Positions 1-12,730 of a stretch of 64,000 nucleotides of DNA are shown one piece after another. A program made the position numbers and the translations under genes. The notes under the pieces are model-generated. The model searched no databases and had not been told where the DNA came from. It saw only the letters and a program-made list of their open reading frames with translations. How positions within the stretch are numbered: the first letter of the stretch is position 1; each line of letters starts with the position of its first letter. Origin of the DNA: Tipula vernalis (Eukaryota; Arthropoda; Insecta; Diptera; Tipulidae); NCBI GenBank assembly GCA_958295665.1, contig OY282560.1, positions 207,374,420 to 207,438,419 of the forward strand, read 5' to 3'.

Positions 1-1160
1 CATAAAGCGCCGTGATCTGTCCGTAAATGGAATTTTTGGCCATAAAGATACCTATGGAAATGCTTGACACACTCCACTATAGCCAACAATTCTTTCCGTG
101 TCACGCAGTAATTACGCTCCGGTTTTGATAATGTTTTGGAGTAGTACGCAATAACTCATTCTTGGCCATTAGCTTCCTGTGATAACACACATCCTATACC
201 GTCATTACTTGCATCGGTGTCCAAAATAAATTTCACGTTGGGTATAGGGTACGCGAGGATTGGTGCGACACATAACCATCTCCTTAGTTCCACGAATGCT
301 TCCTCCTGGTCATCCTTCCATTCGAATGCCTTGTTCTTCGTGGTCAGCTCATGTAAGTTCTTGGCGATGTTGGCGAATCCTGGCACGAATCGTCTATAAT
401 AGGTGCACAATCCCAAAAAGCTTCGTAATTCGTGTAAATTTTTAGGTTTTGGCCAATCCTTTACCGCTGCGATCTTTTCTTCGTCGGTGTGAATTCTATT
501 AGTCGTTACCAGATGACCCAAGTATTTTACTTCAGTTCTAAATAGCTTACACTTCTTTGGGCTTAACTTCAATCCGGCGGCCTGTATCTGATCTAAAACT
601 TCTGCCAAGTTCCTTAGATGCTCGTCGAAATCCTTGCCCACGACGATGATGTCGTCCAGTTATATTAGGCACGTCTTCCAATGTAATCCCTTTAACACGC
701 GCTCCATTAATCGTTCAAAAGTCGCAGGGGCATTACAACCGAGTTCGGTGGCAGCTTCTCCCGATGATCAATAATAATTCGCCTGGTAGTTGCTCCGGCA
801 CTGCTATATTGAAGTGGCAACTCGATGTTATCGTAAATTAAAACTCCTCGTCCAACAGCCATCACGAAACCATTTGCTCTCATGAAGTCCATCCCCCTAA
901 GGACTTCATCCACAATATCTGCAATCAGCACTTCGTGTTGGAAAAGAGTTCTTCCGATCTTTATTTTCACGATCTTTTTGCCTTTTATTATTGAACTATC
1001 TCCAGTTGCTGTTTGTAACTTCAATCCATTAGCTGGTTGTATACCTCCATCGATCAGATCTTTACGTACAATCGTGCGATTTGCTCCCGTATCCAGGATG
1101 ATGATGCAGTCCGTGCTATCAATGTCGCCTTTGATTGTTAAGCTGTCACCGCCTCTTGCT
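1..1160 (-). pseudogene. Ty3/gypsy-type pol remnant (protease, partial RT, RNase H start)
   Basis: Retrotransposon polyprotein reading leftward and running off the window edge. Near 1100-1150 an aspartic-protease core with LDTGAN is visible, followed by the protease C-terminal half (1024-730). The reading then jumps into the RT palm (CNAPATFERLMERVL), so most of the RT fingers are deleted at about 730. The catalytic YLDD box at about 660 reads stop-LDD, because TAA stands where a Tyr codon is expected. The thumb/connection follows (HLRNLAEVL, YLGHLV, LRSFLGLCTYYRRF), then ILDTDASNDGIG, the RNase H first Asp. Readable RNase H sequence continues to base 1. A dead copy; the chromovirus/gypsy branch was not assigned. 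Confidence 0.85.
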
Positions 1161-1179
1161 ACTTTCGAAACGCGGATGG

Positions 1180-2165
1180 AGGTTATGGGTCAATCGGTTG
1201 TGGGAGTCAGCTTCTGCCCCTTTAAGCGTTGTCATTTGGCCTTCTTGTTTGGCCACTGTCTGTGCTCCGCTTGGTCGTCGCTGCATAGGAAAAGGTGATC
1301 TTCCCCGTTTTCTTCTTATTTCCCAGCAATCGCGAGAGATGTGACCGACCTTATCACATGCCCAACATCTGATTTTGCCGCTTCCGTCTCGGTATCTTGG
1401 TGCTGACCGCTCGTTGTTTATGCTGGTGTCGATTTTCACTCGGCGTATTTTCATTGACGGTTTGGTGATGGCTTGTGCAGTTTCATTCGTCAACGCACAA
1501 GCGATGGTTTCCGCGAAGGTGGCTTTAGGTGACAACATCACCACCTTGCGTGTCTCTGGATCTCGAATGCCGTCAATGAATCCGTCAAATTTAGCCCTTC
1601 CATATAATTGGCCGATGTACTGGTATGCGCTAGATGATGACTAATCGCTCGATTGCCGATGAAAATTCTTGTAGCGATTCTCCTCCCTTTTGGTAGCAGC
1701 TTTTAAGTTCCATGCGATAGATTTCACGCTTGTGGTCACTGCCATACTTCCTATCCAGCGCCTTCATAATTTCGAGATAACTGTTGCGCTCTTGTTCCGG
1801 GATGGTTTGTAAAGCATCTGCTGCTTCGCCTTTGAGGGCCGCTATTAATGTTGCGACAAGCTGTTCATCATTCCAACGGTTTTGATTGGCTGCCGTCTCA
1901 AATTGAAATTTGAAAATGACGAAAGATGTTGTTCCGTCGAATGTTGGTCGCTTTAACTTGATTGATTGGACCGTTTGTACCACTTGTGTCGTTGTTTCAC
2001 TTGTCTTGACATCTGTTAATTCTTTCTCGAGACGTTTAACCTCCGCTTGTAATTTTTGTTCAACCTGTTGAACCTCCGTCTTAAATTCGTTTGCAGTTTT
2101 TCTATTTGGCCTTGTACATTTGTAGACAATTGTACAACGGTAGTATCTTTGGTGGTTTTTTTCAT
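1180..2165 (-). pseudogene. Ty3/gypsy-type gag remnant with CCHC knuckle
   Basis: Lies upstream (to the right) of the protease of the same element. It begins at an ATG at 2165 and reads a short coiled-coil-like N terminus with a frameshift near 2100. Then comes a gag core (FDGTTSFVIFKFQFETAA, ALKGEAADALQTIPEQ, ALDRKYGSDHKREIYRMEL; 1983-1630). A zinc knuckle CWACDKVGHISRDC follows at about 1365-1325, in a different frame. The gag core is nearly the same as two fragments near 17.1-18.2 kb, so this family has at least three remnants here. No LTR was recognised to the right of 2165. Confidence 0.8.
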
Positions 2166-5100
2166 TGTGAATTCAAAAACTTATCGATTTATAAAGACAT
2201 CGAAATTTATTTTGACATTAGAAACGGTTTAATTTTTTTTTGAATTATTTATTGCACGCAAATAAAATTGTTTCACTTATAATATTTTAGATATTATGAT
2301 TTAATTAAATTTATTTGAGATATTTATACGTAAAATATTTATCAAATTTTAAATTTCAAAAACTATGAAATACAAAACGCTCAGTTTGCAAAAATTAAAT
2401 CAGAAATTTAGTTTTTGTTGTTGTTTCACGATGTGTATTAAAAAACAACAAGAAAAAAATATTCAAGTAAATGAAGCATTACTACTCTATCTGACGAATA
2501 ACGGTTAACTCACTCATTTGTTTCAAATTTGTTTTGTTTTTGTTTTGTATTTCGTCCAAACTGCACATACAGCGCTTTAAAATTTTGCGACATCTAAAAA
2601 GACAAAAACAAAAATATTTGATTTTATCCATTTGCGATGTGACATTAAAACAACATTTTAATTCTGTAAAATCGAAAACAAAACAAAAAAAATGACAAAA
2701 AAGTGGCAGAATTGTTTTTGAATTGTTTCCAATTTGTCTCAAAAGACAGTGTTTTTGTTTTGTCTGCTTGGCATGGACCCGGCATAAAATTGACCAAGAA
2801 AATTTGGGTGTGAGACTGTGAGCAGTTTTTTTACATAAATGTCAAATATTAGTACTTCAAAATATTCATCAGACGTAGACCGTGTCCGAATACTGTGTAA
2901 AACACACTTATCCAAATTAGTATAGTCTTTCGCCACGATATACGTAGTAAATTAGTAATACTTGTTGATTGAGTTTGTCTTGCGCATTTCGTCATCCAGT
3001 GACAACTTCATACATTTTAGTATGGCGATTTTATTTAAACATGGCCTACTGCGTTTTTTTATATACAGACATTGATTATATTTTTGTTGAGCATATCTTA
3101 TTCATTTCCTATATCGTGGTCTTTCTCTATGATATTTTTTGACAGATTCAGAAGAAATATTGTTTTGTATGTATGATGATTATAGTAACATTTTACGAAA
3201 AAGTGTTCAAGCGAATCTCATAATTTTTGATCATCTCTGAGTTTTGTAGTAAGCATTAAATGGGCCATTTAGGGTTATGACGCCTTTAAATAAGAATCCT
3301 TTAGTATGACAATGCCACAAATATTACAATTGTTGGATTATTTTTTGGTTACCTTAATTTGTTTATGGGATTGTACCAGATTGTACTGATGATGAGATGT
3401 TATCGATTGTGTTTTTACCCTGTATAAAAATACTGTAGGAGTTCCATTCTACTCTACCTGGAACATCGCTTCTTATTATACTAATTCGCTGTTTGTTTTA
3501 TGAATTCGGAAAGATTCTTCTGAAATTTAAATAGATTGAATTAAAATAATTATTGAATGTTTTATTACAATAAAATGTTCTATTAAATTTTATTATATTT
3601 TTTTAAAGCTTTTCAAAATCTCTAAGTTTACATTTTAACAATTAAAATAAAATTATTTGGGTATTTGTTTAATGTACAAATACGATTTAATATATAGTAT
3701 AGTAGGTACATTTTAAAGGATAATAAACATTCTCGAATTTTCAAGCGCTCATGTCATATTTGATAAAATTATGATTTAATTGTCTAATATTTATTTATTT
3801 AGTTTTCAATTAAAATCGAATACCCATAGTTTTTTAATTTTTTAATAAAAAAAAAACACTTAAAAATTTATTTTAATTTTTTTGTGATAATTATATTAAT
3901 TAGTATTAAATATTTGTAGTTTTAATTAACTAGTTTTTGTATTAACTATATTTTAGGTTTTTTATTATAAATATTATTTGGATTTTTGTGTAATTTAATT
4001 AATAGTTATTTGTTATATAAATAGTTTAATTGCTATTTTCATTGATATATTTAAGCGTAATCATGTGGTTTGTTTTTTATATTTTGATATTTTTGAAACT
4101 GGTATTATACAAATTTGCGGAGAACCTAAATGGTTTTCGAACTTTTACAGAAATTTATGCATATTTATATAGCATCAGCCTCAAGTTATTTGTGAATATT
4201 TATTATTATTATTATTTTATTTTAATTATTTACAAAAATAATTTCATTTATTTTATATTTAAATTTGTTTAAATCACATCGTCTAATTTAGGTAGGGAAA
4301 TATCTTGAACATTGTCTAAAATAAATTAGTCGATCATAATTTAAAATATGTGGGTAAAATATGATCATTAATAATAAATAGAACGCAAAAATTGATTAAA
4401 GGAGGGAATTATTTTTTAATATTTTCTTCTCTCTAAAGATATGTTAATTATGATAAGATTGCTTAAAATTTATAATACATTTATGTATGTACTTTTAAAA
4501 TTATAATATGTATGTGATAGTGGTTAATATGGTCCAATGATACGTATACAAGTTTATGAGATTTTTTTGTATAGGCTAGGTATGTACTTTGTTTATTTCA
4601 GATTTAAAAAACTCTTGTGTTAATTTGGAAAAAATCTCTTAATTTCAAATCCGCACCATTTTTGAAACTTGTGTTCTTCTGGCTAATAAAACGTTGTAGT
4701 TTTCCGGAGCTTCTTCTTAAGACGTATTGGGTATACGAATCAGCCCTCCTAGTTAAATAAAATAATTAAATTGATTTGTTCACTGTTAAAGTTAAATTAT
4801 AAGCAGGGAGTCACTGTTGCGGAATAAGATTACAATAACCGGGGAGCTTTATTCAGAATTAATTAAGTTAATTTAGAATTTTTCGATGCAGTGAATTAAG
4901 ATTTTTTTTTTTAGGAATTAAGTCCCACGAGTGTTGCAAGCTGCAGGCAAACGATGGAATAGAAACAATGATGAAACTAAAACGGGCCTTTATTTTTGAA
5001 TTGAAGATGTTTATTGCTACAGAGAAACCAACTATTTGCGTAACTTCATTTAATTGACTTTTAAGCTAATTAAGCAGATAATCACGATTAATTTGTAATA

Positions 5101-5851
5101 TTCGAAATTGACATTAGCGCCGATTACTGCCAATTTAAATAAATAAAGCTGTTTGAATTCCAATTTGAATGTTAACTCGACAAACGGAATATAACATTTT
5201 TATTCCTAATCAACATAACGCAAACAACAATGCAACAAAGCATGAGAGTACCGCATATAATCGCGAAAATATCGAATCATTTCAAAAATAAGCCAAAAGC
5301 ATCGAATATTAGGAATAATCTGTAAACATGCAAATCAAAGTCTCATAGCACAAAAATCATAGATAATCTCGAACTATTTCGACAATGGTCGCAAAGAAAC
5401 TCAGTAATTCTCAGTCTCTACCCGTAAATGAATCTATCAAAAGTGTCAAATAATCTGGAATTTTCATATTCTAGAAAAATCTCATTTTGTAACATCTTGA
5501 AACTGAGTGCTATGCTAAAACTGTGGACTAATCTGTAATATAAACATTCGTCGCTGAACAAAAAGCAACTCAACACTAATAAACCATACATGTGGAAAGC
5601 CTAGAAAATCTGGGATAATGACTAGCATCAAAAATCTAGAAGGGACTCGAATATAGAAAAATTTCATGCAATTTTGAAAAACATCACAATATCCAGTACT
5701 GATTGTTATTTAAACCACGAATAATATTGAAAATTTCGAATAATCTCAATATGAATATTCTCTTAAATAAATATGGAAAGGAAAGATTAACAAAAAATTT
5801 ATAATTTTGACAAATTTTTCAAATATTGATGAATTCATTGGTGGGCGCCCA
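2166..5851. other. AT-rich noncoding stretch
   Basis: About 3.7 kb with no gene I can support. The longest open frames are AT-rich, hydrophobic and low-complexity. Around 5260-5780 there are loosely repeated AATAATCT/AATCTCGAA words, too degenerate to delimit. It lies 3' of the SV2-like gene and left of the 5852 transposon. Confidence 0.6.
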
Positions 5852-6080
5852 CGGCTCGTCTGAACGCGGCTCAACCCAAAAGTGCTTGCACTTCTGTTTT
5901 TTTATGGCACATGTTCCCTAAGGTCTAATGAATAAGATAAAAGTTTTTTTGAAATCATCCACCGACCAGTTTTCATTTTCGCGCCAAAATTCGAAAATTG
6001 GAACCAAAAAAATGATTTTTTGGTCTGAAAAAGTGAAATATCTTATGTTTTATGAAAAGTCTCAGGAAGAGAATGCAGTA
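5852..6080 (+). repeat. Left terminal inverted repeat of the 5852-8639 transposon
   Basis: Reads CGGCTCGTCTGAACGCGG, then the AAGTGCTTGCACTTCTG palindromic word, a GCGCCAAAATTCGAAAATTGG block, and GTCTCAGGAAGAGAATGCAG at its inner edge. Each block recurs in reverse complement at 8374-8639 with small indels, giving arms of roughly 230-265 bp. Confidence 0.85.
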
Positions 6081-6169
6081 GGCAGGTTACAAGAAAAGAA
6101 TGCAGTAGGCACGTTACAAGAAAAGCAGAAAACTTTTCTTCCTCGATCAGTTCATTTCAGTTTTCCATA

Positions 6170-8194
6170 ATGTCGAACATTTTTAATCCTCCAAAAGTTG
6201 CCCGCGCACTTTCACACGAAGAGAACCGGAGTAAAATTTGTTTGTTGTGCTTAAAAAAGAATAATGGCATGTTCAAGATAGAAGCCTCGCTGCAATCGAA
6301 TCTAGAAAAATTACTGAAACATCGTGTGGACAATATCTTGTGTGAAGAAAGAGTGCCGAATGTTCTTTGTGCCGGATGCAAACGGAACGTCTACCGACAA
6401 CTTCCCGGTGCCGATCCAGGAATCGTTCCCTCCAAGACTGTCGAGCTACTTGATTATTCTAAGTTTTTGAGTGTAAGTTTAACTACGAGATCTAGGAATC
6501 AAAATCCCTGTCAGTGCTTTTTGTGCCAGATTGCTCGAAGTAATGTGATATCCATGCAACTTCTTAACAAAAAAAAAATCGGCTGACGGGAAATGCATCA
6601 AACGTTGTTCCAAATGTTTTATCGATCCCAAACGAGGAACACCTCATAAATGCACCAAAACTGCCCAAGTTGATAATGTAATTGCAATTATATAAATGCG
6701 TATGCAATTATATAAATGCAATGGGGGAGCAAGTAATGGAACAAGTGGCGTCAACATTAATCAGTAAAATTGCGATTCAACAACATGACATTGGCGACAA
6801 AGTAAACAAAAAAGATTCGACGGTCTCCCTTACTCAGGCACGTGGAGGAAACCTTATGAAATTATTCATAAATCCCCACGAGAAAAATGAAGAGGAACCA
6901 GCTTCGAATATATCCACAGCCGATATCTTGAAAATCAAAACAAAATTTAATCTTAGTACAAAGACTACTCTTGATACAGCGACCGCTTTGAGAGTTGCTA
7001 CCAAAAAGCGGGCGATAATTGAGCCAGGATTGAAAAAAAGCCTGGAACAGAAGAATGGCGAGGTAAAAAGTTTCTTTTGTGCTAAGACAATTGATTTTGT
7101 AACCATCAAAGCTCGAATGAGCACACCAATCCAATGTCCCATAGTTTACTGCCATACTCTTGAAGATTTTCTTTCTCATATCGATAAAAAGCGGGATATT
7201 AGAAATCAGCACTTAAAATTTGGAATTGAAGGTTCAAGATGATTCAACTGAAATTTGTCAACAGGAGAAAAAACGTCAAAAGTATGATGATGGCGCGTTT
7301 GCTAAAGCTTTTGCTGACTCAGGCGTTAAGAAAATCTTTATTCTTGCTATTGTGAAATCGGCTCAAGAGAATTATGAAAACGTGTCAGCAATATGGAAAA
7401 TATTGAAAATTGAGGATTTTTCTGGTACGATAGCGACTGATCTCAAATTAGCCAATATTCTGACAGGGATTATGTCTCATTCATCGACGTACCCTTGTAC
7501 ATGGTGCCTTTGTGAAAGCACAAATTTGGAGCACGTCAGACCTCGGCGAACTGTGGGAAACTCAACCTCATATTTTGAAGGTTGGAGAAACGCTGGCGGA
7601 TCGATAATGAAAAATGCGAAAAATTTCAAAAGCTGTATCAATCCTCCAGTTTTTTCAGCTGATGACGATAAAAAGATTCTTGACATTATTCCTCCTCCAG
7701 AACTACATCTAATGCTTGGTGTGGTTAATAAAATAGTCAGCCATATGCAAGATGAATTTGTTACTGAAACAACAGAATGGATCAACCTATGCAATGTTCA
7801 AATTTACTCAATGAGGTACCAAATTCTTCGATCGTTTTGCTCCATTGGTTGTTTGAAATATGTGGAAACACTGAAGGATTTTGATCGTGTAGTTCACAAT
7901 TGTTTTGGAATCGAATTAAATGATTGTTACAAAGAATCTATCGCTCAATTCAAGACTAGCTATTTGGCCCTAGGGCTATCAGTCACACCAAAAGGACATG
8001 CAGTATTTTATCATATAGAAGATTTTTGTGAAGGCCATAGAAGAGGATTGGGGTTTTACAGTGAACAGGCCATGAAGACAGTGCATTCTGATTTCAAGAC
8101 AATGTGGAACAAATATCAAGTTTTTGAAAACCACCCAGATTATAATGATAAATTAATAAGAGCTGTAATTGAATATAATAGTTACCACATATAA
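6170..8194 (+). pseudogene. Decayed transposase with RAG1-N-terminus-like zinc module
   Basis: The first segment (6170-6586) holds CLLCLKK, then about 40 residues on ILCEERVPNVLCAGCKRNVYR, then CQCFLCQIARSN. This CxxC...CxxC...CxxCxxAR spacing resembles the RAG1 N-terminal zinc region (a CRIC box, an FCHNC box and a CDICNTAR box). A run of nine A's at about 6570 shifts the frame; one base fewer continues into KCIKRCSKCF...PHKC, another zinc ligand set. The second segment (6682-7242) ends FGIEGSR, where the frame breaks again. The third (7220-8194) reads ILAIVKSAQENYENVSAIWK, GTIATDLKLANIL, YPCTWC and PPPELHLMLG. The DDE core assignment is inference. At least two frameshifts make it non-functional. 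Confidence 0.7.
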
Positions 8195-8373
8195 TTAATT
8201 GAATCAAACTTGAATTAATGTTACTGAAATAAAGGTTTGTGTTCTTCTCGACTTTCATGAGTTTTGATTTGTTTGAAATAATTCACTATATCCCCGCGTA
8301 TGTGTTTAGAAGACATCTGTCGACAAAGAGAGAAATAATTCGCAAATTAGCAACCTTTTGACCTGTACTTTTC

Positions 8374-8639
8374 TGCATTCTCTTCCTGAGACATTCCTCT
8401 TTCGATCATTGTATGCTGCAATCCTCCGGAAGGGCATACAAAATAAAATATTTCACTTTTTCAGAACAAAAAACCGCTTTTTTGGTTCCAATTTTCGAAT
8501 TTTGGCGCGAAAATGTAAACTGGTCGGTGGATGATTTCAAAAAAATTTTTATCTTATTTGTTAGACCTTAGGGAACATGATGCCATAAAAAAAACAGAAG
8601 TGCAAGCACTTTTGGGTTGAACCGCGTTCAGACGAGCCG
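8374..8639 (-). repeat. Right terminal inverted repeat of the 5852-8639 transposon
   Basis: Reverse-complement partner of 5852-6080. The inner block CTGCATTCTCTTCCTGAGAC and the outer block CCGCGTTCAGACGAGCCG match the left arm. About 40 bp of extra sequence sits between the inner blocks on this side. Confidence 0.85.
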
Positions 8640-11562
8640 CGCGCTAATTGCTTTTTTGTGAAACCAAGTTCGCAGGAGTCGCATCTGTCTCAATGATCAA
8701 CATGTTGAATTTTGCGTAAAGAATTAAATTTTGTCAAAAATTTTAAAATATGAAAAAGGAAAACAATAGTAATGTTTCCTTTTTCATCCTTTACCTTCTA
8801 ATATAAAACTGTTGCCGTCGAATACAGCGCCAAATTGCATAGTTAGGCCGCTTATTTTAGTATAAAAAATCGTGTTGTAGTGCAGAAACTCACTATTCAT
8901 TGAAAGGTTTCATTAACAAACCGAATTGCAGAATTTGAGAGCAAAGGAAACAATGACAGAGTCAACAGAGGCCCATAAACATGCGTCCAGTAAACATACA
9001 GGATTGAATTCGTTCTTAATAGCGTCATCCCATTTTGAATGTAATAAGATCTCGCTAAACACCAGCTTCCATATAAATTCCGATTGAGCAACACTTCGCG
9101 TTTAACTAAGAATTAGAACATGAAATTAGAAGTAGATGAAGTAGGTTATCGCGGTGAGACTGTGGGCAAACCTGGGTGAACACCAGCGCCCAATGATTGG
9201 GGCAGTCGCACCATCCACCATCATTTGGTTCCTAGGAGGCTCGACGCCTCCAATATGCAGAACAAATTCTTGTTCCAAAAGCGTATTTTTCTGGTTCCTA
9301 ACACCAGTTCCAATGTTCAGTGACGAGTGAGCACATTAACTAAGTCAACTGTTGACCGCCTTCGGCGAAACCTTTAGTGACATTCTGAAATAAGGTAGCC
9401 TTCATCCAAATATTTCATCAGACGTAAATTTATTATTGCCTCTAGACTTTGTGGAGTAATGCGGTGTTAACGATTGGACGTTAGATGGCTCCACATTTAA
9501 AGAAATAATTTTGTTGAATAGTGAAGTGGGCTCACATAGATTAAAACGATCATTTGGCGAAGAAATAAAATATTTTTTACTGTCAAACGGAAGACCGACG
9601 TACGGCCAATGCCAAACGGTATGGCATTGTTTATTTATCGGATGTGTTCTAAACAGTATGTGAAAAACGCCCCCGAGGCTAAATATTTCTTTATGATGAC
9701 AATGTATTGTTACACCAAGCAACTGCAAGAGGAGAATCGATTACCCAATCCGCTTTTCAGTCAGGTCTTGACACATTCTGACTTCTTCCTATTTACATTT
9801 ATAAGTGGCTGAAGGCTGTGAAAATCTTGTCTCTGAGGTATGTATTTTCATAAAGACATACTTTCATGATTCGCTCACTCGTTTCTCAAATGGAATAGAT
9901 AAATCAGAAGGACGCAAACCTAAAAAAATAACAAAAAAAACATTTGATTCGATTAACCTTAATAATTCTTACTTTCCCTTCTGATTATTAATTTGAATAA
10001 TTTGAATCTTAAAACTTTAAACCGTTGTGAAGTTTAGCTACACAAAGTAACGAAAATTATAAGTGTACTGAAAAAGTGTAGGTGTACATAAAAAAAGTGT
10101 AAATAACTAGCAGAACCAGATGGCTTTTGTCATAAAGTGGGCAGGACACGCCTTCTGAAATAATTTTTCTTATTAAGCTAAACAGGGTTGGGCACTACAC
10201 AAGAGTTGACTGTACCAATGAACAGTCAATACTTTTTATTTTAACATAAAAATTTGCTTACGGTGGTCTTACGGTATGTCTTTGCCTAAAGGTAGATAGG
10301 TACATATTTTAGCCATTTTTGCTCAGCCATGCCCACTTTATAAAAATATAGGCCAACTCTCGGTGTCATCTTTAAATGACACGTTATTAATTATTGTGTT
10401 CTAATATACCACCTAACTCTTTTCGTGTTGGTCCTGTTCAAATTCAAAATTTAAAATTTTTTGAATTTAAGATTACCTATAAGTGATTAGAAGAATGGTA
10501 ATTTATAGGTTTAAACCGTTGAAAATTCAAGCTTGTTTAGAAGAGTTTATATTTATATTGACCTGAAGGATTCATAAATTTTGAATCTTAGGAACAAGGA
10601 ACTTGGGATAAATACACAATGAATAAATTGGCTGGTATGTGCATTAGTTCTCCAATAACTGAATGAAAACCTGTTTTTAGTTTCAATTCTACATAGTCAT
10701 GATAATGAGTGTAATACTAATTAAACTACATCTCAGTATAGCTGGGAAAAGAGAATTTTGGCAAATAATTAGGATTGATTTGCCGAATTCTTCGCAGGGT
10801 ATTTTCTGAAAAATATTTTATGATAATTAGACACCGAGAGGGACGAACTACATATAAAGGGTATCACAATTTTCATTAGTTTTTAGAAGATTTTATAAAT
10901 TTTATTTGTTTTAATTTGAAGTAAATTAATATTCTTAGAGAATTAATTCAGTTCCACCTGATGCAGCTTTTAGGATCGGCAGCTTATTGGAAATTACATG
11001 AAAGTAAAAACATATAATGTACCAAATACTTTAATTTCACTCGAAATTATTTGAAAATATGAGATCTTGTAAAAGTGTATTTTGAAATAAGAGATTACAT
11101 ACCCAAACCATTGTTTTCCTATGCCTCTAAAAATTGTCTTTCAGAAAACCGCTCTTGTGTTTTAAAATTATGAGATAAAAATAACCTACAAAATGACATA
11201 GAAATGGAAGACATTAGAAATAATAATAAAAATGATATAATGTAATTAAAAGCTAAAACATGGTCCCAAGCAAAATTATAAATCTATGTATATTTAAATA
11301 TTCAATAATATTTAAAAAAATTTGTGAAAGCGCGTGTTCACCCTCCAAACTGAAAAGATCCAATTTAAATGTTTAATAATTATAATATTCGTTGTACTGA
11401 TCTGTATAGAAGGATATAAAATAACTGGTAATTTAAAATATCTTGAGCAGTGCATTTAAAATATAAATATAATATTAATGGGCTGTATATAAGCTCACTA
11501 TAATTGTATTTTTTATAAATATAAAAATTTTAGTTTACTTTTCTTATTTAAATCAAACCACT
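8640..11562. other. Noncoding stretch 3' of the SV2-like gene
   Basis: About 2.9 kb without a gene I can support. Several short open frames (for example 9609-9812 on the plus strand) show no recognisable motif. A possible short MITE lies at 10133-10340. Confidence 0.5.
10133..10340. mobile_element. Possible short MITE
   Basis: The 11-bp word TAAAGTGGGCA at 10133-10143 is inverted at 10330-10340 (TGCCCACTTTA), with weaker similarity continuing on both sides. The spacing of about 210 bp suits a MITE, but no convincing target duplication is seen, so chance pairing is not excluded. Confidence 0.3.
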
Positions 11563-11900
11563 TCATAGAAGTGAGCATGAATCTTTCAATCCAGTTGATG
11601 AAAGAACTGGAATAATCATGCCCACAGTTGAAATGATTGCTGCTAATTTAGAAGATGACATTGGCAAAAGACTGTATAATGGTGCTCCAATTAATGCTCC
11701 TATGTGGCCGCCACAAACAAAAATTCCCAGTGCCGTACATCGCAATGGCGTTGAATATGTCTCACATGCTAATATTGTTAACGATGCTAAACCGGCCAAC
11801 ATTAAACCTTGTGCAGTTCCTGCGGTCCATATTATTTCTTCGTCGCGATACAAAAATCCAAATGTAACGCATAACACCGTTGAAAATGTGAAACAAAATG
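11563..11900 (-). CDS. SV2-like MFS transporter, coding exon 3 (C-terminal)
   Basis: Last coding exon of the gene whose first exons lie at 32361-34092. The acceptor is read on the minus strand as CTATTTCAG before CATTTTGTTTC. It supplies the last two bases of a split codon that the exon 2 donor leaves after one base, so the phases agree. It encodes a membrane segment (FCFTFSTVLCVTFGFLY), then GTAQGLMLAGLASLTILACE, TYSTPLRCTALGIFVCGGHI and the last helices, and ends ...SCSLL-stop. The E-x-Y-P/S-T-x-x-R motif before TM11 (here ETYSTPLRCTALG) is typical of SV2/SVOP-like and organic-cation MFS proteins. 338 bp; with exons 1 and 2 the total is 1992 coding bases. Confidence 0.88.
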
Positions 11901-12589
11901 CTGAAATAGTTAAAAAGAGGAAAAGGATGTTATTGAAAAATAATTTTTAATTCAAGTACATTTGCAAACAAGTACAAATTTATAACACTAATGTGCCAAA
12001 ATTAATAAAATGAAATTGTTAAATGTTAAGCATAAACAGAACGATGTCGTACTCAGTCTATAGAAACCACGATTTAACCTATTAATGCTTTACCAAGTTT
12101 CGCAGCCCATTTTACAACCGTTTATTTAACTTGACTTATTGTGCGTTTGTGGGGGTCAAATTTTGTTATCTATATTTGGTCCACTTTCCGATAACTTAGA
12201 AAACTGAACTATAAAAGATTTATATGGCAATTGGGTTACCGTTTGTCAAAAGACATATACGTTTAAAATATACTAAACAAGTTCTTTAATTAGATAAGTA
12301 TATTTTACATAAATGATATTTGAGATTTTTGAAGACCCTCAAAAAACGAAAATATATTTGACAAATCATTTATATGGCAAATCAAATCATTTTGAAAAAT
12401 CGAATGAAAACATTGAGATAAACAAATTTGAAAAAAGAAGACGGCAACTGAGTAGCTGGTGTGAGATTTATTGTCCAGCTTTAAATTAAATTAATAAAAC
12501 CCAACATAACGTCTAACATCGCACAACATCTGACACAAAAACACCACAATTGTTCCAGCTTCGACAATAATGTAGAAATTTTACACAGA

Positions 12590-12730
12590 ATGCCCAAAGG
12601 GGAAAAATTGAACAGAGCTGAAGAGTTGGAGATTTACAACTACAGGCGAAATCCAAAACTACTAAATGACCGAATGCCTTTTAACGCAATATACGAGCTA
12701 ATTATAAATAGGGCAAACCTTCAACATTAA
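12590..12730 (+). pseudogene. Short transposon-like C-terminal fragment
   Basis: A 46-codon open frame starting MPKGEKLNRAEELEIYNYRR, with LLNDRMPF further on. LNxxEELEIY...LLND is a word order I associate with the C termini of retroelement proteins such as Penelope-like ones, but that is memory-based and weak. Nothing readable precedes it in frame. It lies inside the large intron. Confidence 0.3.

Larger units (their letters stand above)
5852..8639 (+). mobile_element. 2.8-kb TIR DNA transposon with RAG1-NTD-like protein (Chapaev-like?)
   Basis: Bounded by long imperfect terminal inverted repeats whose outer sequence is CGGCTCGTCTGAACGCGG. If the TIR starts two bases further out it reads CACGGC on the left and CGCGGC on the right, leaving flanks CGCC and CGCT, a plausible degenerate 4-bp target duplication. 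CAC termini and 3-4 bp duplications are known for CACTA/Chapaev-type elements. The element encodes one decayed protein (6170-8194) and has an AATAAA at about 8228. It is a clear transposon; the superfamily is a tentative inference from termini and the zinc module. Confidence 0.8.

Noticed and set aside
4030..4272. 80-codon hydrophobic open frame
   Set aside because: Composition follows local AT richness (Ile/Phe/Leu/Tyr runs); no signal-peptide context, splice sites or motif.
9609..9812. 67-codon plus-strand frame as a gene
   Set aside because: No recognisable motif, no supporting splice or poly(A) context, and overlapping frames on both strands.
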